Assembly (NCBI GenBank): GCA_001931535.1
Contig: CP016211.1
Span: 1,578,501-1,642,500, forward strand
DNA from: Minicystis rosea
GTDB taxonomy: Bacteria; Myxococcota_A; Polyangia; Polyangiales; Polyangiaceae
Direction: 5' to 3'
Length of the DNA stretch: 64,000 nucleotides
The notes below the pieces were generated by a model. It ran no database searches. It was not told the origin of the DNA and saw nothing but the letters and a program-made list of their open reading frames with translations. How positions within the stretch are numbered: the stretch's first letter is position 1; each line of letters begins with the position of its first letter. Shown here one piece after another: positions 55,527 through 63,163 of the stretch. A program made the translations under genes and the position numbers.

Positions 55527-55837
55527 GCCGCGCGCGGGCGCTCGCGAGATCTCGCAGCCCGCGTCGCGGGATCCCGCGCGACCAGCGCGAGCGCGCGGAG
55601 GATGGCCGCGAAATCGCGCATCCCGCGGGATCTCGGGCGCTGGCACACCGCGTGAAAACACCGCTCTCCCGTGCTGAGAGCAAATCCCATCGTCCGTGGG
55701 CTCGGGTGCTTTGCTGATGTCGTCGAGGAGGCGCGCGTCATCGTCGCCGTCTTCGATCCGCGTCACGTGCTCGCGCGCTGTCGCGCCGCGGTGAGCCTCT
55801 ACGGGAGGGCGGTGTTCCCGTCCTCGCCGAGGCGCGC
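55527..55837. other. Intergenic region with palindromes before the stressosome operon
   Basis: Contains three long palindromes (55544-55631) and an inverted repeat spanning the end of the activator gene (55510-55552, AGATCTCGCG / CGCGAGATCT). A 56-codon frame from 55671 has no homology I recognise. The promoter of the rsb operon should lie here. Confidence 0.5.
55544..55631. repeat. Cluster of three perfect palindromes
   Basis: GCGAGATCTCGC (55544-55555), CGCGGGATCCCGCG (55565-55578) and ATCCCGCGGGAT (55620-55631) lie within 90 bp. They share GATC or CGCG cores, and similar strings occur near 51921. They could be operators of the downstream operon or transcription-stop elements. Confidence 0.5.
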
Positions 55838-56320
55838 GTGAGCCCAACGTGCCGGATGGAGATCCTGGCCGAGGCGGATCGTCTGTGGGCTGCGGGCGCG
55901 GCGCGGCGCTTCGCGGCCGACCTCGGGTTCACCCCGGAGGAGCAAGCTCGCATCGCGGTGAGCGTCGCCGAGCTGGCGTCGAACGTGGCGAAGCACGGCG
56001 GCGGCGGGCGCATCGAGCTCACGGCGATCACGTCGCCCGTGCTCGGCTGCGCGGTGCGCGCCATCGACACAGGGCCGGGGTTCGCCTCCATCGAGGACTC
56101 GTTCCACGACGGTTTCTCCGAGGGACGTTGGTTGACGCCCGACGTGCACGCCCACGAGCGGCGTGGGCTCGGTGTGGGCCTCGGCGCCGTGCGCCGTTTG
56201 ATGAGCGCCATCCGGGTGCAGTCGCGTCCGGGCGGAGGCGCCGTGATCGAAGCCGTGCTTTGGCGTGCGCCGGTGCGCACGCGTGACGACGTGGAGGAGG
56301 AGACGTGTCCGAGAACGTGA
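55838..56320 (+). CDS. RsbT/RsbW-type HATPase (anti-sigma-like kinase)
   Basis: A 160-residue GHKL ATPase domain: N-box ELASNVAKHG, DTGPGFASIEDSF and RRGLGVGLGAVRRLM. These are features of RsbT and RsbW switch kinases, which phosphorylate STAS proteins. GTG 55838 starts it. It overlaps the RsbR-like gene by 16 nt and so is first in a four-gene operon. With a second kinase at the operon end, the two may have distinct STAS targets. Confidence 0.82.
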   Translation: MSPTCRMEILAEADRLWAAGAARRFAADLGFTPEEQARIAVSVAELASNVAKHGGGGRIELTAITSPVLGCAVRAIDTGPGFASIEDSFHDGFSEGRWLTPDVHAHERRGLGVGLGAVRRLMSAIRVQSRPGGGAVIEAVLWRAPVRTRDDVEEETCPRT

Positions 56321-57633
56321 GCAATGCCGTGATGAAGCAGATGTTGGATCGCCTTCCCGGTGCGGCCTTCGCGTCGCGGTTGAATACGGCGACGGGCCAG
56401 AGCCAATGGCTCTACCTCAACGCGCGGGCGGCGGCGTTCTACGACGTACCCGACGCGAGCCTGCGCGCCGACCCCGATCTGCTCCGGGAGCTGATCGTCC
56501 CCGAGGACCGCTCCGAGCTCGAGAACGCGATTCAGCGCGGCATCCAGTCGGGCGCGCCGATGGTCTACTGCTGCCGCATGCGCCGGCGGGATGGATCGAT
56601 CCGCTGGGTCGAGACGCACGCGCTCGTCGAGGCCGATACCGAGGGATCGATCATCTGGTACGGCCAAGCGCTCGACGTCACCGATCGCAAGCGCCTCGAA
56701 GAATCGCTGCTCGAGGCTCAGAAGGCGAGCGCCCGCACCGAGTCTCTGTATCGACAGATCATCGACGCGCTGCCGCTCGGCGTGATGGTGATCGGTTCAA
56801 AGGCGGAGCTCGTGCACATGAACCCCGCGTCCGCCGAGCTCCTCGGCGGCGCCATGGATCGCGAGAGCCGTGACGTGACGACCGACGCGCTCGGCGTCTT
56901 CCATGCCGACGGCGCGACCCCGATGCCCATGGAAGACAGCGGCATGGCGCGGTGTCTGCGCGGCGAGCGCGCCGAGGAAGAGGTGGTGATTCGCAACCCG
57001 CGCGTCGCGGGCATGAAGCGGCTCTCGGTCGCGTGGACGCCGGTCTACGACGAGCGCGGCGGCATCCGCGCGGCCGTCGGATCGGCGCTTGACATCACGC
57101 TGCAGCGCGCGCTCGAGGCCGAGCTGCGCACGCGCAACGCCGAGCTCGCCCAGAGCGAAGAAGCAAAGACCCAGCTCATCGAGCGCCTCCGCCACGCGAT
57201 CGACGAGCTCTCGAACCCCATCCTCGAAGTCTGGGACGGCGTGCTCGCGATGCCCATCATCGGGCTCGTCGACTCGCGCCGCACGGCGGACATGGTGCAG
57301 CGCCTGCTCGGCGAGGTCGCCCGCACGCAGGCGAGCTTCGTCATCGTGGATCTCACGGGCGTGGACATCGTCGACACCAAGACGGCCGACCACCTGATGA
57401 AGCTGATGCGCAAGGTCGAGATCGTCGGCTCCCGCTGCGTGCTCACGGGCATCCGGCCCGCCGTCGCCGAGACGCTGGTCGACATCGGCGTGGACTTCAG
57501 CGGCATGAGCACCCTGCGCAACCTCAAGCACGGTCTCCGCGATGCGCTCCGCGTCGCCCGCCGCGAGCGCGAGGTGGACATCGAGGACGAGGTCGTCGCC
57601 GACGCCCAACCGCAGAGGCGTCGCGCCCGCTGA
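56305..57633 (+). CDS. RsbR-like stressosome sensor: PAS-PAS-STAS
   Basis: A 442-residue protein. Two PAS domains (about 10-135 and 150-275) replace the globin-like sensor of Bacillus RsbR. A coiled-coil linker leads to a STAS domain (about 300-415) with NPILEVWDGVLAMPIIGLVDSRR and VDLTGVDIVDTKTADH. Thr358 in DTKTADH corresponds to the phosphorylated Thr205 of RsbRA. The start is GTG 56305 with GGAGGAG upstream. It should co-assemble with RsbS into the stressosome shell and release the RsbT kinase on stress. Confidence 0.92.
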   Translation: MSENVSNAVMKQMLDRLPGAAFASRLNTATGQSQWLYLNARAAAFYDVPDASLRADPDLLRELIVPEDRSELENAIQRGIQSGAPMVYCCRMRRRDGSIRWVETHALVEADTEGSIIWYGQALDVTDRKRLEESLLEAQKASARTESLYRQIIDALPLGVMVIGSKAELVHMNPASAELLGGAMDRESRDVTTDALGVFHADGATPMPMEDSGMARCLRGERAEEEVVIRNPRVAGMKRLSVAWTPVYDERGGIRAAVGSALDITLQRALEAELRTRNAELAQSEEAKTQLIERLRHAIDELSNPILEVWDGVLAMPIIGLVDSRRTADMVQRLLGEVARTQASFVIVDLTGVDIVDTKTADHLMKLMRKVEIVGSRCVLTGIRPAVAETLVDIGVDFSGMSTLRNLKHGLRDALRVARREREVDIEDEVVADAQPQRRRAR

Positions 57634-57663
57634 CGCGTGGGCATCGGTGCGGAGGAGGTAGGC

Positions 57664-58044
57664 GTGGACATCAACAAAGCCGGCGCGATGATGATCGTCG
57701 AGCGGACCGTGCTCGTTCGGCTCAACCCGATGCTCGTCGACGCGGCGGTGCGGGAGCTGCGTGCCGTCGTGAGCAGGACGCTCGAAGAGCAGTCTTTACA
57801 GGGGCTGGTGCTCGATCTCACCAGCGTCGACGCGATGGATAGCTACATCACGCGTTGCATTCGAGATCTCGCCGTCAGCGCCCGCCTCATGGGGGTGCCG
57901 ACGATTGTGTGCGGCGTGCAGCCCGCCGTCGCCGACACGCTCGTCGAGATGGGGATGACCCTCGGCGACGTGCTCACGACGCTCAACATCGACGCTGCGC
58001 TCCGCGCGCTCAGGGCGCCCCGGAATGCGCGCTCCCAAGCCTGA
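57664..58044 (+). CDS. rsbS: RsbS-like STAS antagonist
   Basis: A 126-residue single STAS domain. GTG 57664 follows GGAGGAGG by 5 bp. It carries GLVLDLTSVDAMDSYITRCIRDLA, in which Ser60 matches the phosphorylation site Ser59 of Bacillus RsbS, and the conserved GVQPAVADTLVEMG tail. It scaffolds the stressosome core together with RsbR and binds RsbT. Gene order matches rsbR-rsbS-rsbT operons. Confidence 0.92.
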   Translation: MDINKAGAMMIVERTVLVRLNPMLVDAAVRELRAVVSRTLEEQSLQGLVLDLTSVDAMDSYITRCIRDLAVSARLMGVPTIVCGVQPAVADTLVEMGMTLGDVLTTLNIDAALRALRAPRNARSQA

Positions 58045-58055
58045 GGGCCACATCG

Positions 58056-58730
58056 ATGTTGAACACCACGACCGTCGACCCGCCGACCCGAGACATCGCA
58101 GACGAGGTGATGCGCGTCCTCCTCCAACACGTCTCGTCGCCGACCGCGCAGTCGATCCTCTCCGTCGCGCGCCAACGCGGCGGCGTCACCAACACGCAGA
58201 TCACGCGCCTCCAGCTCCGGCAGATGCTCGATTCCATCGAGCGGAGCTTGGTGTTCTTCGTCGGCGACGCGGCGCAGGCGAGGGCCTGTCGGCTCGCGCT
58301 CGAGATCCTCGCCAACGTGTCTCCGAGCCCCGCGGGGCCGGTCGCACAGGTGGTGAAGATCGTCGTCGAAGACGACATCGCCCGCGCCCGCAACGCTGCG
58401 CGGATGCTGGCCGGTCAGCTCGGCTTCTCGCTCGTCGGGCAAACGCGCCTCATGACCGCGGTCTCCGAGCTCGCGCGCAACATCGTGCAATATGCGGGCG
58501 AAGGCCAAGTCGAGCTCTCGCCGAGGACCCCGCCGCCCGGCGTCGAGATCGTCGCCAAAGATCGCGGCCCCGGCATTCCGAACCTCGATCGCATCCTCGC
58601 CGGCAACTACCGTTCTCGTCTCGGCATGGGGCTCGGGCTGCGCGGCGTGCGCAGCCTCGCCGAGCGATTCGACGTCCGCACCGACATGGGACGCGGCACG
58701 ACCGTCACTGCCATGCTCAGGACGGCATAG
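58056..58730 (+). CDS. RsbT-like switch kinase with N-terminal extension
   Basis: A 224-residue protein. The C-terminal half is an RsbT-type GHKL kinase: VKIVVEDDIARARNAARMLAGQLGFSL, SELARNIVQYAGEG, DRGPGIPNLDR and a GLGLRGVRSLAERF lid. The first 110 residues form an extra helical domain absent from the 133-residue Bacillus RsbT. They may give an added regulatory contact. ATG 58056 follows GAGGG, 11 nt after rsbS. No RsbU or RsbX phosphatase is encoded in the window, so the downstream target is unknown. Confidence 0.87.
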   Translation: MLNTTTVDPPTRDIADEVMRVLLQHVSSPTAQSILSVARQRGGVTNTQITRLQLRQMLDSIERSLVFFVGDAAQARACRLALEILANVSPSPAGPVAQVVKIVVEDDIARARNAARMLAGQLGFSLVGQTRLMTAVSELARNIVQYAGEGQVELSPRTPPPGVEIVAKDRGPGIPNLDRILAGNYRSRLGMGLGLRGVRSLAERFDVRTDMGRGTTVTAMLRTA

Positions 58731-58871
58731 GCGCCAAAGCACCTTCGCATTCACGCTCGCCGGCGTGTTCGCGCAACGTCGCTTTCTGCTTTCAGTCCAA
58801 CGAATCTCCACCGCGAGCATTGGAATCGTGATGCGAAAGGCACGCGGTGGGGGCAATACACGAAGCCTGCA

Positions 58872-60467
58872 TCACGGCGGCGCCGGTGCCGGCTTTTGCT
58901 TCTCGGCGCTGCGAAACGAGCGGAGGCGCCGCACCAGCTCGGTGTCGTCGTGCTCCTCGGGGAGCAGCTCGATGGCCCGCTCTTCGGCTGCGACGGCGTC
59001 CCGCAAGCGTCCCTTCTCGAAGAGCAGCACGGCGTAGGTATCCATGCAGCGATAGCAAGTCGGGTCGGCCTTCACGGCGCGCTCGGCGAAGGGCAGGCCC
59101 GCGTCTGCGTGGCGGAGGCGCGCCTCTGCACGGGCGACGGCGTCGAGCTCCGTGGCGGTGCGCGCCACTTGCGCGAGGCGCTGCACGAGCGCTTGCGCTT
59201 CGGGCGTCGCGCGCGAGCCTCGGGCGAGCGCGAGCTTGAGGGCGGCGAGCAGGTAGCGCGGCTCCTCGGGCTTCGCCGCAAGCGCGGCCGCAATCTCGGG
59301 CTGGGCATCCTCGAAGCGGCTTTGCCGCACGAAGAAGAGGGCACGCCAATAGTGCACCTCGGGTGAGCTCGGATCGCCGGCCAGCGCGGCGTCGAGGTGC
59401 TCGAGCGCGCGTGACCCTCCGCCCTCGCCCCATTTGTCGAGCCGGGCCCAGAGCAGGTGCACCTCGGCGTCCGACATGGCCCGCTCGCTCTGAAGAGGCT
59501 CGGGCGGACGCAGCGTGTACGCGCGCGACATGATGGGGAGCGTGGCGCGGAGCACGTGCTCGTAGAGCGCCCGACTCAGCTCCGCGGTGTCGACGCCGGC
59601 GAAGGCCTGCTCCCAAGCATCCATGGCGCGCGCGCCGTGTGTGAGCGCGTCGATGAAGGCGGAGAAGCGCTTCCGATAATCCTCCGGCCCCGTCATGAGG
59701 AGATGAACCAGCGCCCACGCGCTCACATAGAACGTCGTTTGCTCGCGCTGTTGGTCCATGGATGGAGCCGTGGCCGAGGACCCGTGCGCCGCATAGAACG
59801 TCGCGCGATCGGCGCCGACGAGCCGCTCGACGGACGGGAGGTGCGAAGCCGGCACGAACGCCCGCGTGAAGGTGCCATTCTGCCGAAAGAGCCACTTCGG
59901 CGCCCGCGTGATTCCGATGTTGGGGAGCGGCCCGCCCAGGAACACGCGGCCATCGGCGACATGGATGGTCGAGTAATATTCGGCCATCCCCTCGTTGAGC
60001 CACACGGGGGCCGAGCTCAGGCTCTGGCGAATGAAATGATGCGTGAGCTCGTGTTGGAACGTGAGGCGCGCGCGGTTCTCGAGCTGGCCGAACATCACCG
60101 CGGTCGGCACCGGCTCGAGATCGTTCGCGAGCGACGGAGAGAAATACGCGTCGCTCCCCCGGCGTCCGAGCGCGCGATAATCGGACTCCCGCCGAAAGAC
60201 GACCACATCGATGCGCCCGGCCCGCGACTCGTCCGTGGGAAAAGCGACGTCGGTGAAGACGTTGTAGACGGTCTCGAACTGCCTTATCGCGTGCTGCGCG
60301 TCCTCGGGGTCGAGATCGGTGCGGACCACGAAATGGCGCGAGGTGGCTTCGGTCCAGGCATATCCTCCCTGGGAAGGCGAGGTGAGCGGCGGCTTGATCG
60401 CGGCGCACCCGAGCGTGCTCGACGCCGACAGCGTGGCGGCGATCAACGTCAATCGAAGGACGGACAT
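58872..60467 (-). CDS. Gluzincin metallopeptidase + TPR lipoprotein
   Basis: A 531-residue predicted lipoprotein (lipobox TLGC, Cys21). Zinc site: H139-E140-L-T-H143 with the third ligand Glu159 in WLNEGMAEYY, the gluzincin arrangement also used by M1 peptidases. A TPR-rich C-terminal half (about 365-520) carries units such as SPEVHYWRALFFVRQSRFEDAQPEIAAAL. This resembles DUF1570-type peptidases of myxobacteria. The substrate is unknown. ATG 60467 begins a proper signal peptide; upstream residues in the longer frame are non-coding. Confidence 0.85.
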   Translation of the reverse strand: MSVLRLTLIAATLSASSTLGCAAIKPPLTSPSQGGYAWTEATSRHFVVRTDLDPEDAQHAIRQFETVYNVFTDVAFPTDESRAGRIDVVVFRRESDYRALGRRGSDAYFSPSLANDLEPVPTAVMFGQLENRARLTFQHELTHHFIRQSLSSAPVWLNEGMAEYYSTIHVADGRVFLGGPLPNIGITRAPKWLFRQNGTFTRAFVPASHLPSVERLVGADRATFYAAHGSSATAPSMDQQREQTTFYVSAWALVHLLMTGPEDYRKRFSAFIDALTHGARAMDAWEQAFAGVDTAELSRALYEHVLRATLPIMSRAYTLRPPEPLQSERAMSDAEVHLLWARLDKWGEGGGSRALEHLDAALAGDPSSPEVHYWRALFFVRQSRFEDAQPEIAAALAAKPEEPRYLLAALKLALARGSRATPEAQALVQRLAQVARTATELDAVARAEARLRHADAGLPFAERAVKADPTCYRCMDTYAVLLFEKGRLRDAVAAEERAIELLPEEHDDTELVRRLRSFRSAEKQKPAPAPP

Positions 60468-60927
60468 GTTGGGCTTACTTTCATCCTCGGCTCGAGCCGA
60501 GGTGATGGCTGCTCTCATTCGAAGGCCTTTGTACGCCGGCGTCTGTGCCCGTGCCCCGATGCGGACGCTTCGTGGCTCATCATGATCTCGTGATCGATAC
60601 AAGAAACATCTTCTCCAACGAGCCTCTTTGGGGCGATCGCGCCGGCGAATGAAGGATGCGTGGACCTACGGGGCTCGTTCGAAGCGAGGCGCCGTGTTCA
60701 CGAAGCGTGCCGGCATTGCGACGTGAGCGGCACGCATGATCGAGCATCTCGGTAGAGGATTGTGAATCTGCATTCACGGGACGTGAATGACGCTGCGTTC
60801 TCTTGGGGGCGGACGGCCATCTCCCGTCTCGAACCGCGCCGGAGCGAAACCGCATGCGCATGAAGGGCCGCCGATGCGCGAGCGCAAGCCATGCGGCGCG
60901 CATCGTCGGGCTCCAGGTTTCGCGCGC
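60468..60927. other. Divergent promoter region, no gene supported
   Basis: Lies between the metallopeptidase and delta-60-repeat genes. Open frames here are Arg/Pro-rich. It holds the GTGAAT repeats at 60762-60788. Confidence 0.45.
60762..60788. promoter_or_regulatory. GTGAAT triple motif
   Basis: GTGAAT-CTGC-ATTCAC (60762-60777) forms a perfect inverted repeat, and a third GTGAAT follows at 60783-60788. It is AT-richer than its surroundings and lies 140 bp upstream of the delta-60 gene. Confidence 0.4.
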
Positions 60928-62298
60928 ATGATCATGCTGCGCGGCGCCTCGCTTTCTGCCCTCGTCGCGATGGCCTCACTTTCCGGGGCACTCGCATCGT
61001 TCCCTGTCGGTTGCGAGCCGGCCGCGCACCCGCCGGCGCTGGATCCGACCTTCGGTGGCAATGGCTACGTGCATGCCGTCACGGCCCGCAACGCGGTGGT
61101 GCTCTCGACGATCGACGAGCTTTCGGATGGCAAGATCGTGGTCGGCGGAAACACCTTTGGCTATCTCGGTGACGGCTTGCTCGTCGGCCTTCGCTACCTC
61201 GCGGACGGGACGCTGGACCCGTCCTTCCACGGCGATGGCATCGTTGCTTTGAACCCTTGCCATTGCACCGGCTTTCGCGGCGGGATCGCCGGTTTTCGCC
61301 TCCAGGAGGACGGCTCGCTCCTCTTCGTCGGCTCGACGGCGCTGCGCGCGGAGCCCGGGCAGAAGAGGCACGAAGGCATCGCGTTGCTTCGCTATCGCGA
61401 GGATGGCACGCGCGGCGTCGAGCCCGGCGATTCAGGAATCGACGTCGTCGATCTCGAAGGAGACTACTCGGTACGAGCAGCAGCGTTTCTCGCAGAGGAA
61501 GAGGCTGTGCTCGTTGCCGGCCATCATGAGAACCGGCTCTTCGTCGCCAAGGTTCGGGAGCGCGGCACCGATCTCGACACGACCTTTGCGGAAGGTCGAG
61601 GTTGGGTCGCACCGATCGCCTCCGGCTCCGCATCGGGCGCGGGCGCGATGGCGGTCGACGACGATGGACGCATCGTCATCGCGGGCTGGATCGAGGATGA
61701 CCGCGACCGCGATGCGATGGTGATGCGCCTGCTTCCTGACGGCGCACCGGACGAGAGCTTCGGTGCACGCGGTGTCGTGCGGCTCGCGCGCGCGGGCTCG
61801 CAGCAGGCACGTGGGATCACGCTGCTCTCCGATGGTCGCATTCTCGTCGGAGGCGACACCAACGATGCGGACGCGCGGCGCTTTCTCCTGCTTCGTCTGC
61901 TCCCCGGAGGCGAGCTCGATCCATCCTTCGGGGACGCCGGCATCGCGCTCGCGCCGCTCGGGCGCGCCGATCCGTATCAGACGCATCGCGTGTCGATGGT
62001 CACCATGCAGGACGGGCGCCTCCTCGTCGGGAGCAACGCGGTCGTCGATGCGGAGACCTCGCGGCCGGTGATCGCGCGCTTTCTGTCCGACGGCTCGCTC
62101 GATCCCACGTTCGGAGAAGGAGGCGAGGCGACGTTCGCCGTGAAGAAGGGGCCGGATTGGGTGCCCTCACCGAAGTACGGTCACAGCGAGGAGACCCAGC
62201 TCACCACGCTCTCGCTGACGCGGGACGGGAAGCTGCTCGTCACGGGGACCTGGTCGGCCTACCCGTTCCAGGGGTTCCTCGCGCGCCTCTTGCTGTGA
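60928..62298 (+). CDS. Delta-60-repeat beta-propeller protein
   Basis: A 456-residue exported protein with a signal peptide and lipobox-like FPVGC. It has at least six delta-60 repeats, each ending in the pattern GxLDPxFGxxGxxxxxL (for example LDPTFGGNGY, LDPSFHGDGI, LDPSFGDAGI, LDPTFGEGGE), which fold into a propeller. This repeat family is frequent in myxobacterial and Bdellovibrio surface proteins of unknown role. ATG 60928 or 60934 suits the signal peptide; the longer frame upstream is Pro/Arg-rich and discounted. Confidence 0.85.
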   Translation: MIMLRGASLSALVAMASLSGALASFPVGCEPAAHPPALDPTFGGNGYVHAVTARNAVVLSTIDELSDGKIVVGGNTFGYLGDGLLVGLRYLADGTLDPSFHGDGIVALNPCHCTGFRGGIAGFRLQEDGSLLFVGSTALRAEPGQKRHEGIALLRYREDGTRGVEPGDSGIDVVDLEGDYSVRAAAFLAEEEAVLVAGHHENRLFVAKVRERGTDLDTTFAEGRGWVAPIASGSASGAGAMAVDDDGRIVIAGWIEDDRDRDAMVMRLLPDGAPDESFGARGVVRLARAGSQQARGITLLSDGRILVGGDTNDADARRFLLLRLLPGGELDPSFGDAGIALAPLGRADPYQTHRVSMVTMQDGRLLVGSNAVVDAETSRPVIARFLSDGSLDPTFGEGGEATFAVKKGPDWVPSPKYGHSEETQLTTLSLTRDGKLLVTGTWSAYPFQGFLARLLL

Positions 62299-62437
62299 GC
62301 TTCGCCGCAAAATCGCGGGGCTCGACGAAATCGTGAGGGTGATGTCGAATGGCGCCCGCCTCGCGCGACTTCCTGGTCGAGCCGGTGACGAACGCGCGCA
62401 GTGGGCCGCGGGGCGCATCGGGAAGAGAAGGTCGATC

Positions 62438-63163
62438 ATGAAGTTCATGCTCCTCGCGTACGAATCCGCCGCCGACTTCACGTGCCGCACCAGCAAAGAT
62501 GGGCCGGCGTATCGGGAGGGCTGGACGGCGTTCGGCGCCGCGCTCCGCGAAGCCGGCCTCTACGTCGCAGGAGCGGCGCTCCGAGAGCCCGCGACGGGCG
62601 CGACGCTGCGCGCGCCGGAAGGGAAGCGCCTCGTGCAGGACGGGCCGTTCGCCGACAGCAAGGAGCAGCTCGGCGGATACTTGGTCCTCGAAGCGCCGTC
62701 GCTCGACGTTGCCCTCGAATGGGCCGCCAAATGCCCGGCCTCCAAGAGCGGTGCGGTGGAGCTGCGGCCGGTGCTCCCCGTCGGATGCGACATCGAAGGG
62801 CGAGGGAAGGGCACGATGTTCGGCCTCCTCGCGTATCAACCGCCGGCCGATTTCGCCGTGCGATCGGGGCCGGCGTCGCAGGCGTACTGGGAGGGTTGGT
62901 CTGCCTTCGGCGCGGCGCTCCGCGAGGCCGGCGCGTTCGTCGCCGGGGTCGGGCTCCAGCCGGCGGAGACCGCGACGACGCTCCGATCGAAGGACGGCAA
63001 GCGCCTCGTGCAAGACGGGCCTTATGCCGACACCAAGGAGCAGCTCGGCGGCCTCTTCGTCGTCGCGGCCGCGTCGATGGAGGAGGCGCTCGGCTGGGCG
63101 GCGCGTTGTCCGGCGGCCACGCATGGAGCGGTCGAGGTGCGGCCGTTGCTCACCGTCCCGTGA
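62438..63163 (+). CDS. Double YCII (DGPF) domain protein
   Basis: A 241-residue protein made of two tandem YCII domains. The first begins MKFMLLAYES and has RLVQDGPFADSKEQLGGY; the second begins MFGLLAYQPP and has RLVQDGPYADTKEQLGGL. Each ends with a CPA(S/T)xxGAVE(L/V)RP strand. The copies are about 60 percent alike by eye, indicating duplication. YCII/DGPF genes are partners of ECF42-type sigma factors, and the next gene, overlapping by 4 nt, is one. GAGAAGG lies 6 bp upstream of the ATG. Confidence 0.92.
   Translation: MKFMLLAYESAADFTCRTSKDGPAYREGWTAFGAALREAGLYVAGAALREPATGATLRAPEGKRLVQDGPFADSKEQLGGYLVLEAPSLDVALEWAAKCPASKSGAVELRPVLPVGCDIEGRGKGTMFGLLAYQPPADFAVRSGPASQAYWEGWSAFGAALREAGAFVAGVGLQPAETATTLRSKDGKRLVQDGPYADTKEQLGGLFVVAAASMEEALGWAARCPAATHGAVEVRPLLTVP

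Noticed and set aside
55671..55841. 56-codon frame before the rsb operon
   Set aside because: No clear ribosome site or homology; it may simply be the operon leader.
60580..60903. 107-codon minus-strand frame in the divergent promoter region
   Set aside because: Arg/Ser/Pro-rich, without ribosome site or domain, and it overlaps the likely promoters of both flanking genes.
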